Below are positions 1 through 8,451 of a stretch of DNA of 64,000 nucleotides, one piece after another (the first letter of the stretch is position 1; the number at the start of each line of letters is the position of its first letter). Under the pieces are notes generated by a model that did not search any database, had not been told where the DNA came from, and was given only the letters and a program-made list of their open reading frames with translations. Source of the stretch: Aquimarina amphilecti (lineage in GTDB: Bacteria; Bacteroidota; Bacteroidia; Flavobacteriales; Flavobacteriaceae); NCBI RefSeq assembly GCF_900109375.1, contig NZ_FOAB01000004.1, positions 248,001-312,000 of the forward strand. Direction: 5' to 3'. The translations under genes and the position numbers were made by a program.

Positions 1-533
1 TTGAAAATGATAATACATTAACTTCGACTAGGTACTTCAAAGTTCACGGTACTCAGAATTATGGAGTGACTAATTTTGATAATTATTCTAGTGGAACAAC
101 TACATATGTAATCCCAGTAGGTAATTTCTATACAGGAAGTATGGATAGATTAGTGTTCATTAATGATAATGATGCAGGATCAGGAAATAATTCAATCTTC
201 TCTAATGTTAAGATCTATGAAGGATCTTGTAATGGATCGGCTGCTGTAGTGGCAGATTTCGGACCAACAACTCCAATTATTGGAACCGAAGATGAAGAAG
301 GAATATCTACTTTCACAATTGCACCTAATCCACTACAGAGAGGTGGAGTATTACAGATTGCAATGAAGGATACTAAGAGTACTAATAATACATATTCAAT
401 TATGAATATGGTTGGACAAATTGTTGGACAAGGTACCTTAAGTAGTAGTAAAACTATTAGTGTTGGTAACCTTGAGACAGGTATGTATTTACTAAAAGTT
501 CAAGGAGAGACTAAACGATTTATAATCAAATAG
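1..533 (+). CDS. C-terminal part of a T9SS-exported protein (5' end outside window)
   Basis: The frame is open without a stop from the first bases (codons starting at position 3), so the GTG at 66 is not a true start and the gene begins upstream of the window. The visible part has a beta-rich region (IPVGNFYTGSMDRLVFIND, then a VKIYEGSC element) that looks like the end of a secreted carbohydrate-active or adhesive beta-sandwich domain. It ends in a type A sorting domain of about 75 residues: an APNPL motif, a YSIMNMVG strand, a G-MYLLKV strand and the basic tail KRFIIK. By family knowledge this directs export through the type IX secretion system and attachment to the surface or release. The catalytic part is not in view, so the function is unknown. 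A terminator hairpin follows at 559-588. Confidence 0.85.
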   Translation, partial: ENDNTLTSTRYFKVHGTQNYGVTNFDNYSSGTTTYVIPVGNFYTGSMDRLVFINDNDAGSGNNSIFSNVKIYEGSCNGSAAVVADFGPTTPIIGTEDEEGISTFTIAPNPLQRGGVLQIAMKDTKSTNNTYSIMNMVGQIVGQGTLSSSKTISVGNLETGMYLLKVQGETKRFIIK

Positions 534-540
534 ATTTAAT

Positions 541-1449
541 TTAAATCTTAAGTTTTTTAAGAAGGCCGTCTGAAAAGGCGGTCTTCTTTATTTCATAATA
601 GTACTTTTTAAGTATTAGGATCACTAAGAGAGGAGTCAACCCATGTGGAATTCTATACAATACTTGATATAAATTTTGATGAATCGACTGTATAGGAAAA
701 TCCCAATAAAAATTAGCAACTATTCTAGCAAAAGCAGTAAGTAATCCCCATAAAAAGGCATACCATAGTGCATAAACCCTGAGTTTAGGAATAAAAATTA
801 GAATAGCAATTATAAAATCTAAAATTCCAGCGATGTATAAAAATGTAATAGCTGTTTCTTCAGAAAAGCCGAAAATTTGTATAACCATATCTACAAACTT
901 TCCTGGAACTGGATAAAATCCAAAAGCATATAATCCATGCGAGAAAAATGTAAGTGCAATTAGAATATTTAGGATGAAAATTAATCGAATAGTGCTACTC
1001 TTTTTATTATATTGATATAACAAAACGAATGGCAATCCAAATTGAATACTGTGCTCAAAAAATTGAGCAAAATGATAAAATTTTTCCTTTGTCATTAATA
1101 GGGTTAGTAATACCAAACTAATCCCACCCAGTGTAATAGGAATCCGAAACCATTTTATATTCGTTTTTTTTATTACAAGAGCAGAGATTGCAGCAATAAG
1201 ATATAAGAGGCCATTAATTTTTATTCCATTTTGTATAGCGCTATCTGTTTTGTTACTAGTAGCATAATCTTGCCAAGAGGTATTAAAAATACCCTCGACT
1301 ATGGGTTGTAATATCGATTCATCCCAGAAAAAGGTACGATAGGGAGCATCCCAAAACAAATGTTGTAATGATCTACCTAAGAAAATTAAGAAGACACTAA
1401 TTTTAAGCAGTAATTCTATTTGTTTGCTTTTCATTGCACAAAGTAACAT
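541..1449 (-). CDS. Polytopic membrane protein of unknown function
   Basis: Product of 302 residues with about seven or eight hydrophobic segments (for example SVFLIFLGRSLQHLF near the N-terminus, LITLGG/LVLLTLLM, FILNILIALTFFSHGLYAF, and LLVILILKKYYY at the end) and few polar loops, so an inner-membrane protein. The pattern of short helices with conserved aromatic residues recalls DoxX/DoxD-like proteins, but I cannot place it in a named family. An ATG at 1434 (MKSKQIEL) is as plausible a start as 1449. It is convergent with the T9SS gene at the window start, and its last codons form the terminator of that gene. It stands alone, divergent from the metallophosphoesterase gene. Confidence 0.75.
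   Translation of the reverse strand: MLLCAMKSKQIELLLKISVFLIFLGRSLQHLFWDAPYRTFFWDESILQPIVEGIFNTSWQDYATSNKTDSAIQNGIKINGLLYLIAAISALVIKKTNIKWFRIPITLGGISLVLLTLLMTKEKFYHFAQFFEHSIQFGLPFVLLYQYNKKSSTIRLIFILNILIALTFFSHGLYAFGFYPVPGKFVDMVIQIFGFSEETAITFLYIAGILDFIIAILIFIPKLRVYALWYAFLWGLLTAFARIVANFYWDFPIQSIHQNLYQVLYRIPHGLTPLLVILILKKYYYEIKKTAFSDGLLKKLKI
559..588 (+). terminator. Rho-independent terminator lying inside the convergent gene
   Basis: Thirteen consecutive pairs (two are G-U) close a GAAA tetraloop at 572-575, followed by the T-rich run CTTTATTT on the plus strand. It would end the T9SS gene that stops at 533. The whole hairpin lies within the last codons of the minus-strand membrane protein gene. 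Confidence 0.8.
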
Positions 1450-1563
1450 AGTAACATGTTAATAGATTGTAAACTAAGGGTTATACTTTTTCTAATCTTG
1501 AACTGTTAAAATTAAGTATTAATTAAGAATCTGGAATTAGAATTTTTTAATTATTTGATATCC

Positions 1564-1571
1564 TAAATTTG
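1564..1571 (+). promoter_or_regulatory. Putative -7 element (TAnnTTTG) of the metallophosphoesterase gene
   Basis: TAAATTTG matches the Bacteroidetes -7 consensus and lies 27 bp before the ATG at 1599. No clear TTG -33 element was found at the right distance, so support is moderate. Confidence 0.4.
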
Positions 1572-1598
1572 AAAAAACTAACTTAATCTTCATACTAA

Positions 1599-3872
1599 AT
1601 GAAACAATTTATTACATTAACTTTAATAATATTAGGGCTTCAGGTGCAAGCATCTAATGATAAATATCGACTTACCTTAAGAGGTAATCCTGCAACTTCA
1701 ATTGTTGTTGGATGGAATCAATCATCAGGCAGTAATGCAACAGTTTATTATGGTACTACAGATTATGGAACAGCTTATAATAATTATCCAAACTCTAAAT
1801 CACCAGATAGAACAGTCTCATATAAAGGAATGAATAATACTTTTGCTAGACTAACGGGATTACAACCCAATACTGCTTATTATTTTGTGATTAGAGATAG
1901 CCAAGGCACAAGTGAACGTTTTTGGTTTAAAACAGCTCCAGCTGATAAGAGTAGATTATCTTTTATAGCGGGAGGAGATTCTAGAAACAATAGAACTCCG
2001 AGACAAAATGCCAATCGTTTGGTTTCTAAATTAAAACCTCACGCAGTATTGTTTGGAGGGGATATGACAGATGATGATACTAATAGTCAATGGCAAACTT
2101 GGTTTAATGATTGGCAATTAACAATTGCGTCGGATGGTAGAATGTTCCCAATTGTAGCAACAAGAGGAAATCATGAGGATAGTAATAATAGTGTTTACAA
2201 CTTGTTTGATACGCCATCATCTAGTGTATATTATGCATTAACTTTTGGCGATAACCTTGTTAGAACATATACATTAAATACTGAAATTTCCATTTCTGGT
2301 AATCAAACAACTTGGTTACGAAATGATCTAAATGCTAGCACCAATGTAATTTGGAAAATGGCACAATACCATAAACCAATGCGTCCTCATGTATCTTATA
2401 AATCAGAGGGGAATAGTCAGTATAATAATTGGGCTCAATTATTTTATGATAAAGGAGTAAAACTTGTTATCGAGTGCGATGCACATACAGTAAAAACTAC
2501 TTGGCCTGTAAAACCATCCACAGGATCAGGAAGTGATGAAGGTTTTGTAAGAGACGATCAGAATGGAACAGTATATGCCGGCGAAGGGTGTTGGGGAGCT
2601 CCCTTAAGATCTAATGATGACAATAAAAACTGGACTAGAAATTCTGCAAGATTCAATCAGTTTAAGTGGATTTTTGTTGATGAAGATAAAATTGAGACTA
2701 GAACTATACGAGTAGATAATGCCTCACAAGTAGGTACTGTTTCTAATAACAATGTATTTCAGATCCCTTCTAATCTAGATATATGGAACCCTTCTAATGG
2801 AAGTGTAGTTACAATTATTAAAGGCACTACTGTGGATCCAGATCCAGATAGTGGCACTATAGAGGTAGCTATTAACACTGGTAGTGATGATGTAGAAGAG
2901 AGACAAAATGGAGATGTGTATACAAATAGTAGTGACTTGGAATTAGTATATGATAGTCATAGTGAGGCTGGGAATCAAGTAATAGGTTTGAGATTTAGGT
3001 CTTTAGCATTACCTCAGAATGCGACAATCACAAATGCTTATATACAATTTACCGCTGATGAAAGTAATAGTGCTAATGCAGAATTAGAAATAGCTTTACA
3101 CAATAGTAGTAATTCATCAGCATTTACTACAGATGCAAATAATGTGTCTAGCAGATCAGTGTTTTCTAGTAAAGTTATTTGGAAGCCTAATTCTTGGTCA
3201 AGTGGTCAGAATGGCTCTGGACAACGTACTCCAGATTTAAAAAATATGGTTCAACTACTCGTAAATAATAGTAATTGGACCCCAGGTAATAATGCTTCTT
3301 TTATTATAAGAGGAAGAGGTGTAAGTTTAACAAGTACCTCGGCGAAAAGAGTAGCGGATTCTTATGAAGGAGGTTCAAGTAAAGCGGCCCGATTAGTTGT
3401 AGATTATACTACAGATTCCGATCCAGTAGATATTTGTTTAGGTATTTCACCTTGGCAAAGTGGCGTAAGTTATGGGGTTGGGGATAAAGTAACTTATCAA
3501 GGTTATTTATTCGAAAGAACATCATCTAGTTGGACTAATTTGGGAGCTTGCGGAACATTAAGAATTGCTTCAAATCTTTCTAAAATACAATCTCCACCTT
3601 TAGAAGAGTTAGATAAAACTATGGTTCTAGATATATATCCTAATCCTTTTAGTGATGAATTGAATATTACTATTTCTTCGAGGTTAAAAGGGAATTATAA
3701 AGTTTTAATTTACAATTTAGAAGGTAAAGTTGTGTATGATAAGTTAGAACAATCTAACTCTGGTAAAACTACCATTTTATTGTCGGGAATACAGAAGTCT
3801 GGAGTATATCTTTTATCGATAGAAGATAGTAATGGTAAGACTATTAAAACAAAACGATTAATAAGAAAATAA
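1599..3872 (+). CDS. Secreted purple-acid-phosphatase-like metallophosphoesterase with CBM-like modules and T9SS domain
   Basis: The 757-residue protein has a signal peptide (about 1-18) and a purple-acid-phosphatase-type N-terminal FN3-like domain (about 22-112). The calcineurin-like phosphoesterase domain (about 118-370) shows the metal-ligand motifs GGDSR (125-129), GGDMTDD (153-159), GNHE (190-193), YHKP with H258, and DAH with H296. A DNRLRE-like beta-sandwich follows at about 420-605 (IGLRF, NAYIQF, ARLVVDY), then a small CBM5/12-like chitin-binding-type module at 613-651 (two Trp, YGVGDKVTYQG, flanked by C613 and C651), and a T9SS type A sorting domain from about 672 (YPNPF motif, basic end RLIRK). 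Likely an outer-surface or extracellular phosphatase or phosphodiesterase that binds polysaccharide or chitin; substrate unknown. The last motif is DAHTVK instead of the usual GHxH, seen also in other bacterial members. Single-gene unit with its own terminator. Confidence 0.88.
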   Translation: MKQFITLTLIILGLQVQASNDKYRLTLRGNPATSIVVGWNQSSGSNATVYYGTTDYGTAYNNYPNSKSPDRTVSYKGMNNTFARLTGLQPNTAYYFVIRDSQGTSERFWFKTAPADKSRLSFIAGGDSRNNRTPRQNANRLVSKLKPHAVLFGGDMTDDDTNSQWQTWFNDWQLTIASDGRMFPIVATRGNHEDSNNSVYNLFDTPSSSVYYALTFGDNLVRTYTLNTEISISGNQTTWLRNDLNASTNVIWKMAQYHKPMRPHVSYKSEGNSQYNNWAQLFYDKGVKLVIECDAHTVKTTWPVKPSTGSGSDEGFVRDDQNGTVYAGEGCWGAPLRSNDDNKNWTRNSARFNQFKWIFVDEDKIETRTIRVDNASQVGTVSNNNVFQIPSNLDIWNPSNGSVVTIIKGTTVDPDPDSGTIEVAINTGSDDVEERQNGDVYTNSSDLELVYDSHSEAGNQVIGLRFRSLALPQNATITNAYIQFTADESNSANAELEIALHNSSNSSAFTTDANNVSSRSVFSSKVIWKPNSWSSGQNGSGQRTPDLKNMVQLLVNNSNWTPGNNASFIIRGRGVSLTSTSAKRVADSYEGGSSKAARLVVDYTTDSDPVDICLGISPWQSGVSYGVGDKVTYQGYLFERTSSSWTNLGACGTLRIASNLSKIQSPPLEELDKTMVLDIYPNPFSDELNITISSRLKGNYKVLIYNLEGKVVYDKLEQSNSGKTTILLSGIQKSGVYLLSIEDSNGKTIKTKRLIRK

Positions 3873-3907
3873 AAATCTATTAGAATATTTTCGATAAAAA
3901 GACTGTG

Positions 3908-3941
3908 AAAACACTAACTCATAATGGGTTAGTGTTTTTTA
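3908..3941 (+). terminator. Rho-independent terminator
   Basis: Inverted repeat with arms AACACTAACTC and GGGTTAGTGTT (eleven pairs, one T-G) and a short loop, followed by TTTTTATTT. It lies 36 bp after the stop of the metallophosphoesterase gene. Confidence 0.8.
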
Positions 3942-4069
3942 TTTGATACTATGAAGAGTAATATCTATTTGTGAAAAAATAATAGGTAACGTTTTGATAA
4001 TCTTGTGGTAAACGAATTTCTTGCTTTAATTCCGAAATTTAAATTATAATTCTTAAAACCAATAGTATT

Positions 4070-4468
4070 ATGAAATTGACCAATATGATGATATTTCTAG
4101 TTGTATTATGTTTCTTTTCTTCTTGTGAAACAGAAACTAATAACTTAGAAGAAACTACATCAGTAATTGAAGAAAAAAGTGAAGTAAGATTTGATGTAAT
4201 TATCAAGTTAGTAGATGAATGGTCTGGTCAGGAAATTCCTGCTGGAACTTTACCAGGATATGGAGCTACCAATTTAGAAACAGGGGTTATTTATTTTGAT
4301 TCTCGATACGAAGTGGGACTTTTCGAAAGTCTTCCAGTTGGGAGGTATAGGTTTGATGCTCGAGACGGTTATTTCGATGGAGCATCTTCGGCAATTGTTG
4401 AGGTAAGTACAGAAAACGAAACACCAGAAGGATGGGTTGAAGTAACTTTAAGATATTGGTCGGAATAG
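4070..4468 (+). CDS. Small lipoprotein with one beta-rich domain
   Basis: The 132-residue product has an SPII signal with lipobox FSSC and Cys19 as the lipidated residue, a Glu/Thr-rich linker (about 20-38), and one compact domain (40-132) with the motifs VDEWSGQEIPAGTLP and LPVGRYRFDARDG. The second resembles the GxYxLxV turn of transthyretin/CarboxypepD_reg-like folds, so it may be a small surface-exposed beta-sandwich. I do not recognise a specific family. No Asp appears after the Cys, so family rules give no reason for inner-membrane retention. It is a single gene, with a good terminator shared with the convergent OsmC fusion gene. Confidence 0.75.
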   Translation: MKLTNMMIFLVVLCFFSSCETETNNLEETTSVIEEKSEVRFDVIIKLVDEWSGQEIPAGTLPGYGATNLETGVIYFDSRYEVGLFESLPVGRYRFDARDGYFDGASSAIVEVSTENETPEGWVEVTLRYWSE

Positions 4469-4503
4469 GAAAGACCAACAATTTTTATACTTTTCATAAT
4501 GAT

Positions 4504-4540
4504 AAAAGGGAAGCGTGAGTCCTGTATAGCTTCCCTTTTT
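4504..4540. terminator. Bidirectional terminator between convergent genes
   Basis: Perfect 11-bp inverted repeat (AAAAGGGAAGC and GCTTCCCTTTT) with a 14-nt loop. It gives a U-tract on both strands and serves the lipoprotein gene (plus) and the OsmC fusion gene (minus). Confidence 0.85.
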
Positions 4541-4553
4541 GATATTTTGTGGA

Positions 4554-5765
4554 TTAAATTAATTTAGTTAAAATCTGTGTTTCAGAATGTAATGTTTTGT
4601 GAACAGGACATTTATCCGCGATTTGTAATATTCTTGTAATTTGCTTTTCATCTAAATTACCGGTTAACTTTATTTCTCTGTCGAATGTGTCTATTTTTGC
4701 CATTGGATCTTCACAATTTTCACAATCCTCCATATGCCTTTTATCATAACTTGTATGTACTTCTACATTTTGCAGGTCCCATCCTTTTCTTGCTACATAC
4801 ATCTTAATTGTCATAGCTGTACATGCTGATAATCCAGCAGAAACAAATTCATAAGGAGAAGGTCCAAAGTCGTGTCCGCCAACACTTTCAGGTTCATCAG
4901 CTACTATATAATGATTTCCGACTTTCATTTGTGTAGTATATCCTTCATCATTTCCAAGACTAGCCACTACATGGTGTTGACTTTTTAGTCTAGGTTCTTC
5001 AGGGATATCAACATATCTAGTAGACCAACCTGCTATTACTTTTCCAGCATATAAAGAATCTTCTTTTCTCATTAATAAATGATCAGCCCCATCTAAGGTT
5101 ACAAAACTTTTTGGATGTTTGGCAGCATGATATATTTCTTCAGCATTTCTAATTCCTACGGTAGTATCTTGTGGAGAATGCATTACTAACAGAGCTTTAT
5201 CCAGGTTTTTAGCTACTGCTGGTAATGATTTTGTTTCAAGATCATCAAGGAATTGCTTTTTAATGGTAAAATCTCTTCCACTTAGGTTTACGATTGCCTT
5301 ACCATTTGTTTCAATTTCTTCAAGACCACTTCTTAATAGATGTTGTACGTGAGTAGGGTCAGAAGGAGCACCTATTGTAGCCACAGCTTTTATAGAATCA
5401 ATTTTTGCAGCAGCAAAAATTGCGGCAGCACCACCAAGAGAATGTCCGATTAATAGGGAAGGCGCTTGGTATTCTTTTGCTAAAAAATCCGCTGCAGCTA
5501 TTAAATCTTCTACATTGCCAGAGAAATTAGTATCTGCAAAATCTCCTTCACTTTCTCCTAAACCTGTGAAATCAAAATGTAATACGCCAAATCCTTGTGA
5601 GGTAAGAGCTCTGCTAATATTTCTTACCGCTCCTAAGTTTTTATTACATGTAAAACAATGCGCAAATAAAGCAAAGTTATGAGGGTGTTGATCTGCAGGT
5701 AATTCTAAACGACCAGAAAGTGTCTGACCTTCTGCATTAGTAAAAGAAATTTTAGAAAGGCTCAT
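4554..5765 (-). CDS. Alpha/beta hydrolase-OsmC fusion protein
   Basis: The 403-residue cytoplasmic protein has no signal peptide. Residues 1-245 form an alpha/beta hydrolase with nucleophile elbow GHSLGG (Ser109), an acid candidate Asp200 and His229 in GADHL. Residues 260-403 form an OsmC/Ohr-type domain with the two redox cysteines Cys315 (LSACTAM) and Cys386 (KCPVH). OsmC domains reduce organic hydroperoxides, and the fusion with a hydrolase is a recurrent architecture in bacteria. A likely role is removal of peroxidised lipid or ester compounds: the hydrolase would release and the OsmC part reduce the peroxide; this coupling is inference. The insertion MEDCENCED (345-353) has two extra Cys in a CxxC arrangement. 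Monocistronic with a terminator. Confidence 0.9.
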   Translation of the reverse strand: MSLSKISFTNAEGQTLSGRLELPADQHPHNFALFAHCFTCNKNLGAVRNISRALTSQGFGVLHFDFTGLGESEGDFADTNFSGNVEDLIAAADFLAKEYQAPSLLIGHSLGGAAAIFAAAKIDSIKAVATIGAPSDPTHVQHLLRSGLEEIETNGKAIVNLSGRDFTIKKQFLDDLETKSLPAVAKNLDKALLVMHSPQDTTVGIRNAEEIYHAAKHPKSFVTLDGADHLLMRKEDSLYAGKVIAGWSTRYVDIPEEPRLKSQHHVVASLGNDEGYTTQMKVGNHYIVADEPESVGGHDFGPSPYEFVSAGLSACTAMTIKMYVARKGWDLQNVEVHTSYDKRHMEDCENCEDPMAKIDTFDREIKLTGNLDEKQITRILQIADKCPVHKTLHSETQILTKLI

Positions 5766-5874
5766 GTGATTGTTGTTTTTATTAAATGTCGTTTTTTTTG
5801 AGCTTTTCTAACTTTCTATAGGGGTTAAAAATGTGTTAACGTTTTTGATTTAGCTATTTTTTAGTGGAGGTTCT

Positions 5875-6984
5875 TTATTTTAAATTCTTAATGATTTTAT
5901 TAAAAAATAAATTTGAAGAATTATCTAGAAGAACAAAACTTGTTTTCTTTTTAGTGTTTCTTACAAAATAAGAATTAGCCGCTAACCAAACTCCATTGTG
6001 CATTACAGTATCTTCGTTTAGAATCACCCAACCAAATCCATAGTTCGATTTTTTACCATTATTTAAAGTAGGCTTTTTAAAAGCTTCTTTCAAGTTTTCT
6101 TCACTGATAAGATCATTTTGATACCAGAATTTATCCCAAATAACAAAATCTTCTATACTACTAAAAACAGCACCATCTCCTGCAACGCCGTCAATAAATG
6201 TGGGTTTAATCTCTCTAACCTCTCCTGCCATATCTTCAAAACCATCAGTTTTATGTTTAAATGTTGTATCCTTGGATAGTAAATTCCAAACTCTGGTGTT
6301 TTTCATTCCTAATGGAGTAAAAATTCGTTCACTCATAAAATCTTCAAAAGATTGATTAGAAATGATTTCTATAATTCGAGCAAGCAAAATATAATTTGTA
6401 TTAGAGTATTGGTACTTCTCATTAGGTTCGAAATTAATTTTTGGGTGATTTTGAACTAACAGATCTATAGCTATTTGATTAGTGAGAATATCAATACTAT
6501 CTTTATTCTTTTCTGCAAGACTCATATATGCATCCGGAACTCCTGAAGTTTGATTTAATAAGTGTCGAATAGTTACTTTTTGATATGGAAAATTTGGGAT
6601 ATATGTGGTCACTAGATCGTCATAATCTAATTGTTTTCTCTCTTTTAGTAGCATAATACCGCTAGCAGTAAATTGTTTAGAAACTGATGCTAATCTAAAT
6701 GAGGATTTACTGGTTAGTTTTATATTTCTTGAAACATCTGTAAATCCATAGGTTTTTGCAAGTAGAGGGATGCCTTCTTTTGTAATTAAAATGCCTCCAT
6801 TGAATTTTCTGTCATTATGAAGCTCCACTAACCATTTATCTATATGTTCAACTTTTTCAGTTTGACCAGCATCTTTAGGAATTTTTAATTCAGGAACTTG
6901 TAAATAAAATACAAAAAACCAAATTACAAATCCAATTACAGCAGTTATACCTATTAGAAAAATATATAGTATTACTTTTTTCAT
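5875..6984 (-). CDS. Beta-lactamase-family (class C-like) serine hydrolase, membrane anchored
   Basis: The 369-residue protein begins with one long hydrophobic segment (about 4-28) that acts as signal peptide or anchor, placing the enzyme in the periplasm. The penicillin-binding-protein fold carries SxxK (Ser100-Val-Ser-Lys103), YSN (Tyr193-Asn195) and a C-terminal HNG motif in VMHNGVW that takes the place of KTG. These are the catalytic motifs of the beta-lactamase/PBP4*/esterase family PF00144. Substrate is open: peptidoglycan peptide, D-peptide or ester. A perfect 18-bp palindrome lies 16-33 bp before the start codon and may be an operator. Confidence 0.88.
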   Translation of the reverse strand: MKKVILYIFLIGITAVIGFVIWFFVFYLQVPELKIPKDAGQTEKVEHIDKWLVELHNDRKFNGGILITKEGIPLLAKTYGFTDVSRNIKLTSKSSFRLASVSKQFTASGIMLLKERKQLDYDDLVTTYIPNFPYQKVTIRHLLNQTSGVPDAYMSLAEKNKDSIDILTNQIAIDLLVQNHPKINFEPNEKYQYSNTNYILLARIIEIISNQSFEDFMSERIFTPLGMKNTRVWNLLSKDTTFKHKTDGFEDMAGEVREIKPTFIDGVAGDGAVFSSIEDFVIWDKFWYQNDLISEENLKEAFKKPTLNNGKKSNYGFGWVILNEDTVMHNGVWLAANSYFVRNTKKKTSFVLLDNSSNLFFNKIIKNLK

Positions 6985-6999
6985 ATATAATAACGATCT

Positions 7000-7017
7000 T
7001 TATAGTATATACTATAA
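7000..7017. promoter_or_regulatory. Perfect 18-bp palindrome upstream of the serine hydrolase gene
   Basis: TTATAGTATATACTATAA is fully self-complementary and lies 16-33 bp upstream of the serine hydrolase start codon, where a repressor would overlap the promoter or transcript start. The high AT content of the genome lowers the surprise; no regulator gene sits next to it. Confidence 0.4.
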
Positions 7018-7098
7018 GTATGAAAATAGATTTTTTCGTTACTATATTTTTTAATTCTAGTTTATTGCCAAAAGAGAATTATAGGCAGAACATAAACA

Positions 7099-7482
7099 TT
7101 ATAGCACATAGTTTTTAAAAAGAAGATCTAATTCTTTCTGAGGATCATTACATATTCCAGGATGTGTTTTAGAGCTCTGAATAATTGTACTTCTGCAAGC
7201 AGTTAGCCAACGGAACCGATCGGATAATTCTAATTTTCCGATTGCACCACCAGAAGGAGTTCCAATGCTAATTAATTCCCAAGATTTAAGATATTCCTCT
7301 AAATGTTCCAAGGTTACTTCACTTGAAAAAGCTTTTAATTTATTTGGGTCAATATGATATTTGACTTTAAGAAATTTTTTTCTTTTAGAGAATAGAATGA
7401 CCCCTACATTAAAGAATTCTTCACGCTCCACTTTGGGAACGAATCGTATAATTGCGTATTCAAATGTACATCTATCTTGCAT
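7099..7482 (-). CDS. DUF3037 family protein
   Basis: The 127-residue soluble protein shows the DUF3037 signature: an N-terminal YAIIRFVP strand, EEFFNVGVILF, a long variable helix region, and a C-terminal RFRWLTACRSTIIQ segment. The biochemical role of the family is not known. The ATG overlaps the 3' end of the upstream HipA-like gene by 11 bp, so the two genes are almost surely cotranscribed and translationally coupled. DUF3037 genes commonly pair with HipA_2-type kinases, which suggests the two proteins act together, DUF3037 perhaps as regulator or substrate adaptor (inference). Confidence 0.85.
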   Translation of the reverse strand: MQDRCTFEYAIIRFVPKVEREEFFNVGVILFSKRKKFLKVKYHIDPNKLKAFSSEVTLEHLEEYLKSWELISIGTPSGGAIGKLELSDRFRWLTACRSTIIQSSKTHPGICNDPQKELDLLFKNYVL

Positions 7483-8251
7483 CTTCAGCTTCTTTTACCA
7501 ATTCATCAATTTTAGAAAGTCTACTATGAATAAATTCTATATATGCAGCCCTCATATCATTTGGACTTAAGTCCTCAGACTCATCGATTAACCAATCTTC
7601 CGGTATTTTGGTAATAATTTCATTGATCTTTTCGTGAGTCATATGTAATGTAATCTCTTTGGCTGCTTGTGGTAGTTTATCAGCACGTTCCAGTAATACA
7701 TGATCTTTTATAATAGGAAACGTTCTCTCTAGATGATTTCGCCACTGTTTCCAATTGTGATGAAAATAAAAGCTAGCACCGTGATCGATAAGCCATAATT
7801 CTTTTTTCCAATTAAGTAAATTTGTGTTTTTTGCAGTTCTATCAATATTACTAATGATGCTATCTAATAATACTACTTTTGATGCAGTCATTCCATCTGC
7901 AATAGAGACTAATGGATCGTACATGATAGCTTCTGATAAGAAATGCAATCCTAGATTAAGTCCAACACTAAACTTAAGTAAATCCTGAATTTCTTCATCT
8001 GGTTCAGTTTTATTGAAGGAATCATCTAGATTCATGAACACTAATTCCGGAACTTTTAACCCGATAGATCTTGCTAGTTCGCCACCGATGAGTTCAGAAA
8101 TTAAAACCTTTTTACCTTGACCAGCACCTCTAAACTTTAATACGTATAGAAATTCATCATCCGCTTTTACAATAGCTGGTAGAGAACCACCTTCTCGTAA
8201 TGGTTGTATATATTGTACGACATCTACAGTCCTAATATCAATAGTATTCAT
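7472..8251 (-). CDS. HipA-like kinase-fold protein (HipA_2 type)
   Basis: The 259-residue protein has a minimal HipA/PI3-4-kinase-like fold: ATP lysine candidate Lys39 in YVLKF, an ELIGGELARSIG helix, catalytic loop NIDRTAKNTN (Asp137, Asn142) and metal-binding motif LIDHG (Asp156). It is shorter than the classical HipA toxin (about 440 residues), lacks the HipA N-terminal subdomain, and no HipB-like helix-turn-helix gene is adjacent. It forms an operon with the DUF3037 gene (11-bp overlap). By family knowledge HipA proteins are Ser/Thr kinases, with glutamyl-tRNA synthetase as the target of E. coli HipA; the target of this subgroup is unknown. Catalytic residues look intact. Confidence 0.82.
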   Translation of the reverse strand: MNTIDIRTVDVVQYIQPLREGGSLPAIVKADDEFLYVLKFRGAGQGKKVLISELIGGELARSIGLKVPELVFMNLDDSFNKTEPDEEIQDLLKFSVGLNLGLHFLSEAIMYDPLVSIADGMTASKVVLLDSIISNIDRTAKNTNLLNWKKELWLIDHGASFYFHHNWKQWRNHLERTFPIIKDHVLLERADKLPQAAKEITLHMTHEKINEIITKIPEDWLIDESEDLSPNDMRAAYIEFIHSRLSKIDELVKEAEDAR

Positions 8252-8451
8252 AGGGATCTAATATAATAAAAAGATGCAACCATTATATCAAGTAAAGGGT
8301 AGATTTTTTATGATAATAATATCGGGGAAAAAACCTTTTTTTAAAGATGGTTAGATGAAAAAACAGGTATAAATACCTATGTAACTAATGATTCTTTTTG
8401 GTCTAATTGGCATTTAATTTATGTAGTTTTAAAATATTAAAACATTTATAT

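Noticed and set aside
66..68. GTG at 66 as the start of the first gene
   Set aside because: The frame is open to the window edge without a stop and the protein style continues upstream, so it is the 3' part of a longer gene.
8407..8451. TTG start of the small T9SS protein, giving 15 extra residues
   Set aside because: The ATG at 8452 is directly followed by a good signal peptide; the prefix is not signal-like.
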